This document shows, in pieces, positions 1-10,532 of a DNA stretch of 64,000 nucleotides. Each line of letters opens with the position of its first letter. Positions within the stretch are counted from its first letter, which is position 1. The notes beneath the pieces were generated by a model. The model had not been told where the DNA came from. It was given only the letters and a program-made list of their open reading frames with translations, and ran no database searches. The position numbers and the translations under genes are program-made. The stretch comes from Algoriphagus litoralis (lineage in GTDB: Bacteria > Bacteroidota > Bacteroidia > Cytophagales > Cyclobacteriaceae), in assembly GCF_003259255.1 (NCBI RefSeq), contig NZ_QGOL01000008.1, positions 62,001-126,000 of the forward strand, written 5' to 3'.

Positions 1-541
1 AATGGGAATTCTGGCGGACTTAGGTTGCCCAAGAGTCGCAGCTCCTGCCATCGGGACCGAAGCTCCGATCGATCTGCTGAAAGCTGGAGAAAAATACAAA
101 AAGCTGTTGGAGCTGGGAAGAAAAACCGGGGTTATGCCGCAGCTGGAGTTTTGGGGAGCCTTTCCATCCTTCTACCACTTGGGTCAAGCCATGGCGGTCG
201 CGGCAGCGGCAGATGACAAAGACGCCAAGATTCTGGCCGATGTCTATCACCTCTTCCGGGGAGGTTCAGGATTTGAGGGAATGAAGATGCTGGACGGACA
301 TGCGATCGATATCTTTCACATGAATGATTTTCCCAGAGAAATCCCAAGAACCGAGCAGCAGGACAAAGACCGGGTATTCCCTGGTGACGGCGGTGCTCCG
401 ATGCAGGAACTGGCAGATACCCTGAAGTCCAAGGGTAAATCCATCATCCTCTCGCTTGAGCTTTTCAATCCAACTTACTACGCGATGGATGCTGAAGTGG
501 TGGTGAAGACAGGATTGGAGAAGATGAAGCGGTTTTTCTAG
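1..541 (+). CDS. Sugar phosphate isomerase/epimerase, C-terminal part (truncated by window edge)
   Basis: The last 179 or so codons are visible; the reading frame is open to the window edge, so the true start lies upstream and the ATG at position 2 is probably internal. The sequence shows the xylose-isomerase-like TIM-barrel pattern: an ILADLG strand near the start, a TEAPID segment, and the late metal/substrate strand IDIFHMNDFP followed by a GDGGAP turn, as in AP-endonuclease family 2 (hydroxypyruvate isomerase and inositol catabolism type) enzymes. The substrate cannot be told from this fragment. It ends with TAG at 539-541. A related sugar epimerase of another subfamily is the main alternative. 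Confidence 0.75.
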   Translation, partial: MGILADLGCPRVAAPAIGTEAPIDLLKAGEKYKKLLELGRKTGVMPQLEFWGAFPSFYHLGQAMAVAAAADDKDAKILADVYHLFRGGSGFEGMKMLDGHAIDIFHMNDFPREIPRTEQQDKDRVFPGDGGAPMQELADTLKSKGKSIILSLELFNPTYYAMDAEVVVKTGLEKMKRFF

Positions 542-656
542 TAGAAAAGTTATAATTTGATTAAACCATTGTGGTGAAAAACCAGCATTCAGGTCCAGTC
601 CAATTGCCGTTTACGCACGAAAAATTCCTTGTAAGAAACTAAAACCGAAACTACCC

Positions 657-905
657 ATGACCCCAAATGAACTTGCTCAGCTAAGCGATCAGGAGCTTCT
701 CGAGGCTGCAAAAAACAACAAACCCTCCCCTATTTTCGATGCTTTTTTTATCGGCTTTCTGGTTGGGATCATCCTATTTAGCGTCTTTGCAAGCACTTGG
801 GGTCTGGTCAGTATTATTCCTTTATTTCTGATTTATCTCTTTCTGAAAAAGCCAAAGCAATATGAAGCTCTAAAAAAGGAATTGGCCAGGCGAAATCTAC
901 AGTAA
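657..905 (+). CDS. Small membrane protein of unknown function
   Basis: 82 residues starting at an ATG about 115 bases after the previous gene. Residues 1-25 are polar and acidic, residues about 28-46 and 48-63 are two hydrophobic stretches separated by a STWG turn, and the tail is Lys/Arg-rich, so a two-helix hairpin in the inner membrane is likely. The tail KELARRNLQ could form a cytoplasmic helix. I do not recognise a family. Coding is supported by the clean start, the composition and the lack of a competing frame. The 113 bases upstream hold no convincing promoter. Confidence 0.6.
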   Translation: MTPNELAQLSDQELLEAAKNNKPSPIFDAFFIGFLVGIILFSVFASTWGLVSIIPLFLIYLFLKKPKQYEALKKELARRNLQ

Positions 906-1046
906 ATCAAAGGGTAAGTGTCAGCTAAGGATTCGCTTAATTCGATTAGGCAGAGCCTATATGGATAGCTTAACATCTCTATTATTCTCCTCCCACTAAA
1001 GCTAGAAGCAAATAATCAAAACGCTAAAGCAAGCCCTATAGGCCAT

Positions 1047-1082
1047 CAATTTTTCAATTTTGAAATCTTCCAATTTTTCAAT
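1047..1082. repeat. Short direct repeat in intergenic DNA
   Basis: The 12-mer CAATTTTTCAAT occurs at 1047-1058 and again at 1071-1082, just after the cysM stop codon (minus strand). It is AT-rich and has no terminator structure. The rest of the 183-base gap between 905 and 1089 shows nothing I can assign. Confidence 0.4.
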
Positions 1083-1088
1083 CACCCC

Positions 1089-1967
1089 TCACCCAAACAG
1101 ATCTGAACTCAAATATCGATCTCCCCGGTCACAGGTGATGCAGACGATCAGTCCTTCCTCCAGATCTTTGGAAAGTTCGATAGCTGCATGCAGTGCGCCT
1201 CCGCTACTCATCCCAGCAAGAATCCCTTCTTCTTTGGCCATTCTGCGGGTCATTTCTGTGGCTTGTTGCTGACTGACGTCAATCACACGATCCACTCGCT
1301 GCGGTTCAAAAATAGCCGGTAAAAACTCCGCAGACCAGCGGCGGATTCCGGGAATACTGGAGCCGTCCGTAGGCTGGGTTCCGACAATCTGGATGTCTGG
1401 GTTTTTCTCTTTTAAAAATCTAGAGACTCCCATAATCGTCCCCGTTGTACCCATCGCCGAGACAAAATGGGTGACTTTGCCATCTGTGTCTCTCCAGATT
1501 TCTGGACCGGTAGTCTTATAATGTGCCAGATAATTGTCTGGATTTCCAAACTGGTTAAGCATAAAGTAGCCCTCCTCATCCCGCATCTTTTCAGCTAAAA
1601 CCCTGGAATATTCTATGGTCTTCACAGCAGGTGTTAGAATCACCGTAGCTCCGTACGCTTCCATGGACAGTACCCGCTCTTTGGTGGAATTATCCGGCAT
1701 GATCAGGGTCATCTCCAAGCCTAGGACTTTGGCCACCATGGCTAGTGCGATTCCGGTATTTCCGCTAGTAGCCTCTACCAACTTGTCGCCAGTTTTGATG
1801 TCACCCCGGTCCAGCGCAGAGCGGAGCATATTGTAAGCCGCACGATCCTTGACACTGCCGCCGGGATTCTGCCCTTCCATTTTGCAAAAAATCTTCACCT
1901 TAGGATGGGTTGGGATTGCTTCCAATTCTACCAATGGGGTATTTCCAATCAGTTCAAAGAGTTTCAT
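1089..1967 (-). CDS. cysM: Cysteine synthase B (O-acetylserine sulfhydrylase)
   Basis: 292 residues, the usual length for CysM. This PLP enzyme makes L-cysteine from O-acetylserine and sulfide or thiosulfate in the cytoplasm. The PLP lysine is K40 in GGSVKDRAA, followed by the phosphate/substrate loop TSGNTG at 67-72 and a GTTGT glycine loop for the PLP phosphate. The N-terminus LFELIGNTPLVEL is typical. The length and the N-terminal GQNPGGSVKDR context favour CysM over CysK. It lies 72 bases downstream of cysE on the same strand, so the enzymes making and using O-acetylserine are probably co-transcribed. No terminator was found after it. Confidence 0.93.
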   Translation of the reverse strand: MKLFELIGNTPLVELEAIPTHPKVKIFCKMEGQNPGGSVKDRAAYNMLRSALDRGDIKTGDKLVEATSGNTGIALAMVAKVLGLEMTLIMPDNSTKERVLSMEAYGATVILTPAVKTIEYSRVLAEKMRDEEGYFMLNQFGNPDNYLAHYKTTGPEIWRDTDGKVTHFVSAMGTTGTIMGVSRFLKEKNPDIQIVGTQPTDGSSIPGIRRWSAEFLPAIFEPQRVDRVIDVSQQQATEMTRRMAKEEGILAGMSSGGALHAAIELSKDLEEGLIVCITCDRGDRYLSSDLFG

Positions 1968-2039
1968 ATGGCTTGTATTGAAGAGTTATGCTTGTGCATT
2001 TTTTGCCAAAGCAAAGAAAATGGAACAACTAGGGATAGC

Positions 2040-2888
2040 TTAATGACTCAATTCGTCCAGGTCATTTTTGAAAACATAAATATCAGTCACGGTACCTTCC
2101 TCGTGGTGCATTTGAGTTTGATAATATACCTTGGAACCTGGAAGAACCGATTTGGTCAACCAGACATTTCCCCCAATGACGCTGTTTTTGCCGATGACTG
2201 TCTTTCCTCCCAGAATGGTGGCCCCTGCATAGATGACCACATTATCCTCGATCGTCGGATGACGCTTGACATCAGCGTCGGCTTTGTCTACACTGAGTGC
2301 GCCGAGGGTGACCCCCTGATATATTTTGACATGATTGCCAATGACGGTCGTCTCTCCGATCACCACACCTGTGCCGTGATCTATGCAGAAAAACTGTCCA
2401 ATCTGTGCGCTGGGGTGAATATCAATCCCGGTACGGCTATGTGCAAATTCGGTGATCATTCTTGGGATAAGTTTAATCCCATTTTGATGAAACAAATGTG
2501 CGATCCGATAAGCGGCTATCGCATAGAATCCAGGATAACTTCTCAGGATCTCGGTCCGTGACTTGGCTGCAGGATCTCCAGCAAACATCGCATCCACGTC
2601 CTGATTGATCCAGTCAAAAACTTGCTCGAGGTCGACAAAAATACGCTGGGCGAGCTTTTCTCCATCTCCGGAATGCAGGTGAATGTTTCGCGTCAAAATA
2701 GCCGAAAGCTGCGCCTGCAGATTTTCCAGTCTGGACTTGACTTCTTCCACCTCCCGGATATTCTGAACAGAGTACTCTGGAAAAAGCAATCCCAACAAGT
2801 CCTCAAAATACTGCTGGATCAGCTTGGGAGAGGGACAATCGGAACACTCTTGATGTGCCTGGTGTATTTTTCTAATAAAAGAATCCAT
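2040..2888 (-). CDS. cysE: Serine O-acetyltransferase
   Basis: 282 residues. It transfers acetyl from acetyl-CoA to serine, the committing step of cysteine synthesis. Residues 1-130 are the helical SATase N-terminal region. Residues about 150-270 form the left-handed beta-helix with hexapeptide repeats (for example IGENTV-like turns VIGNHV and VIGKNS). The catalytic set is recognisable: DIHP (D156, H158), DHGTG (D170, H171) and RHP (H210). It is longer than the roughly 230-residue short forms, which is common in Bacteroidota. It sits between the outer-membrane-type gene upstream (20 bases) and cysM downstream, so all four minus-strand genes from 3725 down to 1089 could be one transcript. Confidence 0.92.
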   Translation of the reverse strand: MDSFIRKIHQAHQECSDCPSPKLIQQYFEDLLGLLFPEYSVQNIREVEEVKSRLENLQAQLSAILTRNIHLHSGDGEKLAQRIFVDLEQVFDWINQDVDAMFAGDPAAKSRTEILRSYPGFYAIAAYRIAHLFHQNGIKLIPRMITEFAHSRTGIDIHPSAQIGQFFCIDHGTGVVIGETTVIGNHVKIYQGVTLGALSVDKADADVKRHPTIEDNVVIYAGATILGGKTVIGKNSVIGGNVWLTKSVLPGSKVYYQTQMHHEEGTVTDIYVFKNDLDELSH

Positions 2889-2908
2889 GTATTCTAAAGA
2901 TGGAATTG

Positions 2909-3457
2909 TTACAGAACAAAACCAACCCGAATTACATAAGGTTCGGCATAGTAGGAATTTAAGTTGTTGTGAAGGACATTGTAGAGAAAGGTGAAATTGG
3001 CACCTCCCCTATCCCCAAAAGGGGCAAAATATCCCGCTCCAAGAAAAAGTGCGTTGGACCAGGTCCTTCTGAAATCATCAGCAAAAAAGTCGTAGGCATT
3101 CCAATTGATAGATTCATACTCTGCCTGAGTAAAGATATTGGGCAGGATATTGTACCGCCCAAAAACCCGACCACCGTAAGATGTGCCCTGTCCTCCCTGA
3201 AATCTATTGTCATCGAAGTACTGAAAGGTGCCCCCTAAACCTGCCGAAAATTTCGGTGTGATCATCACCCCAACCAAGGGAGAAACGTCAATTAAGGTAA
3301 CGGTGCCAAATTGCAGACCCAAATTACCACCGAAATACAAGCGGTCCTTGAAGGAGGTAGAATCAGAGTAGATTTCCCGCTGCGCAAATGACTGGCTGGA
3401 AATAAAAAAAAGCCCCAAAAGGGCAATAATCAGAACCCTACTTTTCGACAATGACAT
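2909..3457 (-). CDS. Putative outer-membrane beta-barrel protein, unknown function
   Basis: 182 residues. Residues 1-25 are a Sec signal peptide (KSR, hydrophobic LIIALLGLFFISS, then SFAQ before the mature part). The rest alternates polar and aromatic/hydrophobic residues with glycine turns, such as GGNLGLQFGTVTLIDVSP and GAGYFAPFGD, and ends in aromatic/hydrophobic residues (VIRVGFVL), the pattern of a small OmpA/OmpX-like beta-barrel. The start ATG lies inside the end of the upstream DivIC-like gene (20-base overlap), so translation is probably coupled. The function is unknown. Confidence 0.7.
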   Translation of the reverse strand: MSLSKSRVLIIALLGLFFISSQSFAQREIYSDSTSFKDRLYFGGNLGLQFGTVTLIDVSPLVGVMITPKFSAGLGGTFQYFDDNRFQGGQGTSYGGRVFGRYNILPNIFTQAEYESINWNAYDFFADDFRRTWSNALFLGAGYFAPFGDRGGANFTFLYNVLHNNLNSYYAEPYVIRVGFVL

Positions 3458-3725
3458 AAAGATCTTCGGTTTGTTTTTTCATCAGGTATCGCTCACGGGC
3501 AAACTTCTCCAAAAGTGCTGGATTGCTTAAAAGTTCCTCACGCTCTGCGGTGATTTTTTCTTTTTTCTCAAGGTAGAATTCTTTTTGATCTTCCAACTGA
3601 CCGAGCTTTTGGCTCAGTTTGAAGTGATTGACCAAGTTGTTGGAATCGATAAAGGTGATCCAAAAAAGGAATAACAGCGAAGCCAACACATAAAAATTGC
3701 CACTGTACTTAAGAAGTTTCTTCAT
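3438..3725 (-). CDS. Septum formation initiator family protein (DivIC/FtsB-like)
   Basis: 95 residues from the ATG at 3725; a longer frame starting at 3755 is open, but the MKK start is preferred because it gives the short cytoplasmic tail expected of the family. Residues about 8-27 form one transmembrane helix and residues about 33-65 a Lys/Glu-rich coiled coil (QLEDQKEFYLEKKEKI). The C-terminal block LEKFARERYLMKK is the family signature. FtsB/DivIC proteins bridge FtsL and FtsQ in the divisome. Lying next to eno is a familiar arrangement for ftsB (eno-ftsB in enterobacteria), which supports the call. The eno terminator separates the two. Confidence 0.85.
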   Translation of the reverse strand: MKKLLKYSGNFYVLASLLFLFWITFIDSNNLVNHFKLSQKLGQLEDQKEFYLEKKEKITAEREELLSNPALLEKFARERYLMKKQTEDLYVIVEK

Positions 3726-3764
3726 AATGAATCCGTAGTCTGAATCAAGGTACAAAAATGGTGC

Positions 3765-3796
3765 AAAAAAAGACAGCCCCGGAATCGAGGCTGTCC
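3765..3796 (-). terminator. Rho-independent terminator of eno
   Basis: Read on the minus strand, a stem GGACAGCC/GGGCTGTC with a loop of about 10 bases is followed by a run of seven T. It begins 24 bases after the eno stop codon and precedes the DivIC-like gene. Confidence 0.9.
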
Positions 3797-3819
3797 AATT
3801 ATTTAACGGTAAAAGCCGA

Positions 3820-6223
<2,404 letters not shown>

Positions 6224-6239
6224 TTTTCTGAATGTTGCC

Positions 6240-6247
6240 CAAAGTTA
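6240..6247 (-). promoter_or_regulatory. Candidate -7 box for carA-eno
   Basis: TAACTTTG on the minus strand matches TAnnTTTG exactly, 17 bases before the carA start codon, and lies after the rplQ terminator. No TTTG was found at the usual -33 distance, so the call is tentative; the implied leader is only about 10 bases. Confidence 0.35.
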
Positions 6248-6284
6248 ACCAAATCTTGGGAAGGAGGATAAGAGGATAGGGTAT

Positions 6285-6317
6285 AAAAAAAGGATTGAAC
6301 GAAAGTCCAATCCTTTT
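6285..6317 (-). terminator. Terminator of the ribosomal protein operon after rplQ
   Basis: On the minus strand, AAAGGATTG pairs with CAATCCTTT around a 10-base loop and is followed by a T run. It begins about 24 bases after the rplQ stop codon and ends the long rplC-to-rplQ operon. Confidence 0.9.
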
Positions 6318-6340
6318 GCTATTTGAAATAAAATTTCAAT

Positions 6341-6877
6341 TTACTTTTCTTCGTTTTCGCTTTCAGTAGATGCTTCTGGAGCGGAAGGCTCCTCAGCTTT
6401 AGCTTCTGCTACTGGAGCAGCAGGTGCTTCAACAGAAGCAGTCTCTTTAGCTGCTGAAGTTCCTCTACGGGATCTTCTAGTAGTTTTCTTAGCTGGCTTG
6501 GCATCTTTCAGCATCAACTCATTGTAATCTACCAGCTCAATGATACACATTTCAGCGTTGTCACCAAGACGGAAGCCAGTCTTGATGATTCTGGTATATC
6601 CACCTGGACGAGTTCCTACTTTTTCAATTACCTCTCCAAAAAGAGCCTTGATGGCATCTTTGCTTTTCAGGTAAGAAAACGCAATACGTCTGTTATGGGT
6701 AGTATCTTCTTTAGCTCTGGTTACCAGAGGCTCAACAAACTTCTTTAATTCTTTTGCCTTGGCAAGCGTAGTTGAAATACGCTTGTGAAGAATCAGGGAA
6801 GTTGCCATGTTGGAGAGCATTGCCTTTCTGTGAGAGGCAGTCCGTCCAAGGTGGTTAAATTTCTTACCGTGTCTCAT
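6341..6877 (-). CDS. rplQ: 50S ribosomal protein L17
   Basis: 178 residues. The conserved L17 core is residues 1-120, starting [20 protein letters not shown]. After it comes a low-complexity tail of roughly 50 residues rich in Ala, Glu, Thr and Pro, absent from the E. coli protein (127 residues) but seen in Bacteroidota. The tail first has a basic TTRRSRRG patch and then becomes acidic, so it could reach along the ribosome surface near the exit tunnel (inference). It is the last gene of the operon, six bases after rpoA. Confidence 0.97.
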   Translation of the reverse strand: MRHGKKFNHLGRTASHRKAMLSNMATSLILHKRISTTLAKAKELKKFVEPLVTRAKEDTTHNRRIAFSYLKSKDAIKALFGEVIEKVGTRPGGYTRIIKTGFRLGDNAEMCIIELVDYNELMLKDAKPAKKTTRRSRRGTSAAKETASVEAPAAPVAEAKAEEPSAPEASTESENEEK

Positions 6878-6883
6878 TTTATA

Positions 6884-7873
6884 TTATTCTTCGTCAAGTT
6901 TGTACTTAGAAATATCCATCCCGAAGGTCAGACCTTTTTCTTGGATCAGTTGCTCAAGTTCAGCCAAAGACTTTTTGCCGAAATTTCTGAACTTCATCAT
7001 ATCAGAAATCTCAAGTCTAGCCAGATCACCCAATGTTCTCACATCAGCTGCTTTGAGGCAGTTGAATGCACGTACAGAAAGATCTAGATCGCTAAGTGAA
7101 GTCTTCAACAACTTACGCATGTGAAGGAACTCTTCATCGATAGGTTCTGGCTCTGCTACTCCTGTAGAATCAAGGACCATAGTCTGGTCAGAGAAAAGCA
7201 TAAAGTGCTGAATCAGAATTTTAGCTGATTCCTGAAGTGCTTTCTCTGGGTGGATAGAGCCATCCGTAGAAACTTCAAGGATCAATTTTTCAAAGTCAGT
7301 CTTTTGTTCTACTCGAGTGTTTTCGACACTGTACTTCACATTCTTAATCGGTGTGAAGATGGCGTCAATAGCAATCTGTCCGAAAACCTGCTCTTTTGGT
7401 TTGGATTCTTCAGCTGGAAGGTAACCTCTACCTTTTTCGATAGTGATCTCAATTTCGAAGTTTTTGGTTTCGTCGATATGACAGATTACCAATTCTGGAT
7501 TGAGCACTTCAAAGGAAGAAGTGAACTTAGCAATGTCCCCTGCGGTGAATACAGCCTGATTTTTGATTTCTACAGTGATTTTTCCGTCAAATGCATCATG
7601 CACTTTCTTGAATCTCACTTGCTTCATGTTCAAAATAATATCAGTCACGTCTTCTACTACACCCTCAATGGTTGAGAATTCGTGAACCACTCCAGGGATT
7701 TTAATAGAAGTGATGGCGTATCCCTCCAATGAAGAAAGCAATATTCTTCTCAGGGCGTTACCGATGGTAACTCCATAGCCTTTTTCGAGTGGTTTGAAAG
7801 TGAACAAGCCATGAAAGTCATCGGCTTTTTCCATCACCACTTTCTCGGGCATTTGAAATGCTAGTATGGACAT
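6884..7873 (-). CDS. rpoA: RNA polymerase alpha subunit
   Basis: 329 residues. The N-terminal dimerisation/assembly domain (about 1-230) contains [18 protein letters not shown] linker with an acidic EPEPIDEE segment leads to the C-terminal domain (about 255-320), whose helices [16 protein letters not shown] and [14 protein letters not shown] are the region that contacts UP elements and activators in other bacteria. It is encoded between rpsD and rplQ, the standard alpha-operon order. Confidence 0.98.
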   Translation of the reverse strand: MSILAFQMPEKVVMEKADDFHGLFTFKPLEKGYGVTIGNALRRILLSSLEGYAITSIKIPGVVHEFSTIEGVVEDVTDIILNMKQVRFKKVHDAFDGKITVEIKNQAVFTAGDIAKFTSSFEVLNPELVICHIDETKNFEIEITIEKGRGYLPAEESKPKEQVFGQIAIDAIFTPIKNVKYSVENTRVEQKTDFEKLILEVSTDGSIHPEKALQESAKILIQHFMLFSDQTMVLDSTGVAEPEPIDEEFLHMRKLLKTSLSDLDLSVRAFNCLKAADVRTLGDLARLEISDMMKFRNFGKKSLAELEQLIQEKGLTFGMDISKYKLDEE

Positions 7874-7908
7874 ATATCTCGTTCTGTTTTTAGCTGAAAA
7901 TTGTAAAA

Positions 7909-8514
7909 TTACTTAGAGTAAAGTTCGACAATGAGCTGCTCCTTGATATTCTCAGGAATATCATCTCTGCCTGGTACACTGACGAATTTGCCTGTCAAGG
8001 AAGCATTATCCCACTCTAACCAAGGATATCTGTTTGCACTTTTTCCTGCTAGGCTATTTGTAATTGCTTCCAAAGACTTGGAACGCTCACGTACTGAAAC
8101 TAGATCACCTGGCTTCAGGGTGTAAGATGGGATGTTTACCACTTCACCGTTTACCAAAATGTGCTTGTGTGATACAAGCTGTCTTGCGCCACGACGAGTT
8201 GGGGCAATGCCCAATCTGTACACAGTGTTATCCAGACGAGCTTCAAGAAGCTGAAGGAGATTTTCACCGGTGATGCCTGATTTTCTGGAAGCGATGTCAA
8301 ACATCTTAGCAAATTGTCTTTCCAAGATGCCGTAGATGTATTTTGCTTTTTGCTTCTCAGCGAGCTGAACAGCATATTCTGATTGCTTCTTTCTTCTACC
8401 TCTTCCGTGCATGCCGGGAGGGTAGTTTTTCTTTTGAAGCGCCTTGCTATGCCCTTCGATTGCTTCTCCAAATTTTCTGGAGATTTTCGCTTTAGGACCT
8501 GTATATCTTGCCAT
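7909..8514 (-). CDS. rpsD: 30S ribosomal protein S4
   Basis: 201 residues, full length. It starts [17 protein letters not shown], and the S4 RNA-binding domain lies at about 92-155 with [10 protein letters not shown] and [11 protein letters not shown]. There is no N-terminal Cys cluster, so it is the zinc-free form. It is a primary 16S rRNA binder nucleating the 30S body. Positioned between rpsK and rpoA as in the alpha operon. Confidence 0.98.
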   Translation of the reverse strand: MARYTGPKAKISRKFGEAIEGHSKALQKKNYPPGMHGRGRRKKQSEYAVQLAEKQKAKYIYGILERQFAKMFDIASRKSGITGENLLQLLEARLDNTVYRLGIAPTRRGARQLVSHKHILVNGEVVNIPSYTLKPGDLVSVRERSKSLEAITNSLAGKSANRYPWLEWDNASLTGKFVSVPGRDDIPENIKEQLIVELYSK

Positions 8515-8532
8515 TTCGTTGCCTTTTTAAAA

Positions 8533-8931
8533 TTAAACTCTTCTACGCTTAGGAGGACGACAGCCGTTGTGCGGCATTGGAGTCACGTCGATAATCGTAG
8601 TCACGTCCAATCCTACGTTTTGCAATGTTCTGATCGCAGATTCACGACCAGATCCTGGTCCTTTTACGAACACTTCGATTTTTCTCAAACCTAAGTCGTA
8701 CGCTACTTGTCCGCAGTTTTGAGCGGCCATTTGTGCAGCATAAGGAGTATTTTTCTTTGAACCTCTGAAACCCATTTTACCGGCAGAAGCCCAAGAGATC
8801 ACTTGACCTGCATTATTGGTAATAGAGATAATGATATTGTTGAAGGAGGCTCTGATGTGCGCCTGACCAACAGCTTCTACCTTTACTACTCTTTTTTTAC
8901 CTTTTGCTTTATCGTTTCTTTTCTGAGCCAT
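8533..8931 (-). CDS. rpsK: 30S ribosomal protein S11
   Basis: 132 residues. The platform protein of the 30S subunit, recognised from [15 protein letters not shown], the [11 protein letters not shown] loop and the C-terminal [10 protein letters not shown]. The N-terminal 15 residues are Lys-rich and slightly extended. It sits between rpsM and rpsD. Confidence 0.98.
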   Translation of the reverse strand: MAQKRNDKAKGKKRVVKVEAVGQAHIRASFNNIIISITNNAGQVISWASAGKMGFRGSKKNTPYAAQMAAQNCGQVAYDLGLRKIEVFVKGPGSGRESAIRTLQNVGLDVTTIIDVTPMPHNGCRPPKRRRV

Positions 8932-8946
8932 AATCTAAATCAGGTT

Positions 8947-9324
8947 TTATTTAGTTGCCTTCTTTTTGTTAGCAACAGTTTTACGCTTACCCTTCCTCGT
9001 TCTGGCGTTGTTTTTAGTACCTTGCCCGCGGACAGGAAGTCCTTTTCTGTGTCTCAAACCTCTGTAACATCCGATGTCCATCAGACGCTTGATGTTCAGT
9101 TGGACCTCTGACTTCAGCACACCTTCGGTTCTGAATTCTTCAGCGATAATGTTACGAATAGCGGTAGATTCGTCATCATTCCACTCTCCGGCTTTTTTGT
9201 CGAAAGAGATACCAGCTTTAGTCAGGATCGCTTTGGCAGCACTTCTACCGATTCCGAAGATATAGGTAAGTCCGATTTCGCCGCGCTTATTGTCTGGTAT
9301 GTCTACACCTGCAATTCTAGCCAT
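8947..9324 (-). CDS. rpsM: 30S ribosomal protein S13
   Basis: 125 residues. It starts [21 protein letters not shown], has the helix-two-turn-helix region and ends in the basic tail ([16 protein letters not shown]) that contacts the P-site tRNA. Its ATG follows the rpmJ stop codon by two bases in the motif TAATCATG, suggesting coupled re-initiation. Confidence 0.98.
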   Translation of the reverse strand: MARIAGVDIPDNKRGEIGLTYIFGIGRSAAKAILTKAGISFDKKAGEWNDDESTAIRNIIAEEFRTEGVLKSEVQLNIKRLMDIGCYRGLRHRKGLPVRGQGTKNNARTRKGKRKTVANKKKATK

Positions 9325-9326
9325 GA

Positions 9327-9443
9327 TTAACCTTGTCTTTGTTTAAACTTGGGATTCTTTTTGTTGATGACATACAAAACTCCTTTTCTACGGATTAGCT
9401 TGCAGTCAACACTTCTTTTTTTAATAGATGCTTTTACTTTCAT
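9327..9443 (-). CDS. rpmJ: 50S ribosomal protein L36
   Basis: 38 residues ([11 protein letters not shown] at the N-terminus, [10 protein letters not shown] at the C-terminus), found by translating the gap between infA and rpmS-side genes. Only one cysteine remains (DCKLIRRKG), so the zinc-binding Cys/His set of the canonical protein is missing and this is the zinc-independent paralogue. Its TAA is two bases before the rpsM ATG. It is 94 bases from infA, the longest spacer in this part of the operon. Confidence 0.97.
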   Translation of the reverse strand: MKVKASIKKRSVDCKLIRRKGVLYVINKKNPKFKQRQG

Positions 9444-9537
9444 CTGCTTGTCGTTTTAAAGTGGTCAGATAGCCGTGAACTCTTGCTGCCCTTGCATCAC
9501 CACACGGGATATGCACAACAGTCGAATTCATGTCAGT

Positions 9538-9756
9538 CTATTTATATCGATATACTATTCTGCCTTTGGTTAAATCATAGGGAGATAATTCAAGTTTGAC
9601 CTTATCTCCAGGAAGGATTTTGATATAATTCATTCGCATCTTTCCCGAAATATGAGCTATCAACTGATGTCCATTTTCAAGTTCCACTTTAAACATTGCA
9701 TTAGACAATGCTTCGATGATGGTACCGTCTTGCTCTATTGATGTCTGTTTGGCCAT
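9538..9756 (-). CDS. infA: Translation initiation factor IF-1
   Basis: 72 residues, exactly the family length. An S1-like OB fold with the conserved block [26 protein letters not shown] and the late [19 protein letters not shown]. It binds the 30S A site during initiation. Its start codon follows the map stop codon by one base (TAATATG). Confidence 0.98.
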   Translation of the reverse strand: MAKQTSIEQDGTIIEALSNAMFKVELENGHQLIAHISGKMRMNYIKILPGDKVKLELSPYDLTKGRIVYRYK

Positions 9757-9757
9757 A

Positions 9758-10531
9758 TTAGAATTTAAAGACCTCTTCTATGTATTTATGCGTTGTTAAA
9801 ACTTCTGTTCTATCTTCCAATATTGCAACCGTATGCTCGTAGTGAGCTGAAGGTTTCCGATCTGCAGTTCGGATAGTCCACCCGTCTCTTTCCTGGACTA
9901 TATTTCGAGTCCCCAGATTGATCATTGGCTCAATTGCAATCACCATCCCAGCCTTAAGCGGGACACCACTTCCTTTTTTTCCATAGTTAGGGACTTCAGG
10001 TGCTTCATGTAGCTTTTTACCCAAACCATGTCCGACAAGCTCTCGAACTACCGTGTAGCCTTTTGCCTCGACAAACTTTTGAATAGCAAATCCAATGTCA
10101 CCAATTCTATTCCCAACCACAGCTTGCTCGATTCCTAAATAGAGCGAATCTTTGGTGGCGGACAATAATGCTTTGACAGAAGGGGAAACCTCACCGATAG
10201 GGTACGTATAAGCGGAATCGCTATGAAAACCTTGGTGAAAGACTCCACAATCTACTGAGATTATATCGCCATCTTTCAATTCATAATCATTTGGAAAACC
10301 GTGAACAATAACTTCGTTCACAGAAATACAAAGTGAAGCGGGAAAACCATTGTACCCTTTAAAAGAAGGTACTCCGTTGTGATCCCTAATAAACTCTTCA
10401 GCAATCTTGTCAAGAAAAGAGGTCTTTACCCCTTCTTTGATATACTTGGCTACTTCTCCATGAGCTCTCCCCAGTATATCTGCACTCTCTTTTATCAATT
10501 GAACTTCTTCCGAAGTTTTGTATTGAATCAT
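9758..10531 (-). CDS. map: Methionine aminopeptidase, type I
   Basis: 257 residues. It removes N-terminal methionine from new proteins. The pita-bread fold metal ligands are visible: D94 in SVDCGV, D105 in GFHSDSAYT, the His of [10 protein letters not shown], and the Glu of IEPMINLG plus one near the C-terminus. No N-terminal extension, so it is the short type Ia form. Gene order secY-map-infA is the usual one, and the start is one base after the secY stop codon. Confidence 0.97.
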   Translation of the reverse strand: MIQYKTSEEVQLIKESADILGRAHGEVAKYIKEGVKTSFLDKIAEEFIRDHNGVPSFKGYNGFPASLCISVNEVIVHGFPNDYELKDGDIISVDCGVFHQGFHSDSAYTYPIGEVSPSVKALLSATKDSLYLGIEQAVVGNRIGDIGFAIQKFVEAKGYTVVRELVGHGLGKKLHEAPEVPNYGKKGSGVPLKAGMVIAIEPMINLGTRNIVQERDGWTIRTADRKPSAHYEHTVAILEDRTEVLTTHKYIEEVFKF

Positions 10532-10532
10532 A

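Noticed and set aside
2040-2561. Long plus-strand frame (up to 218 codons) opposite cysE
   Set aside because: Exactly antisense to conserved cysE sequence; the protein has no family pattern and arises from codon bias.
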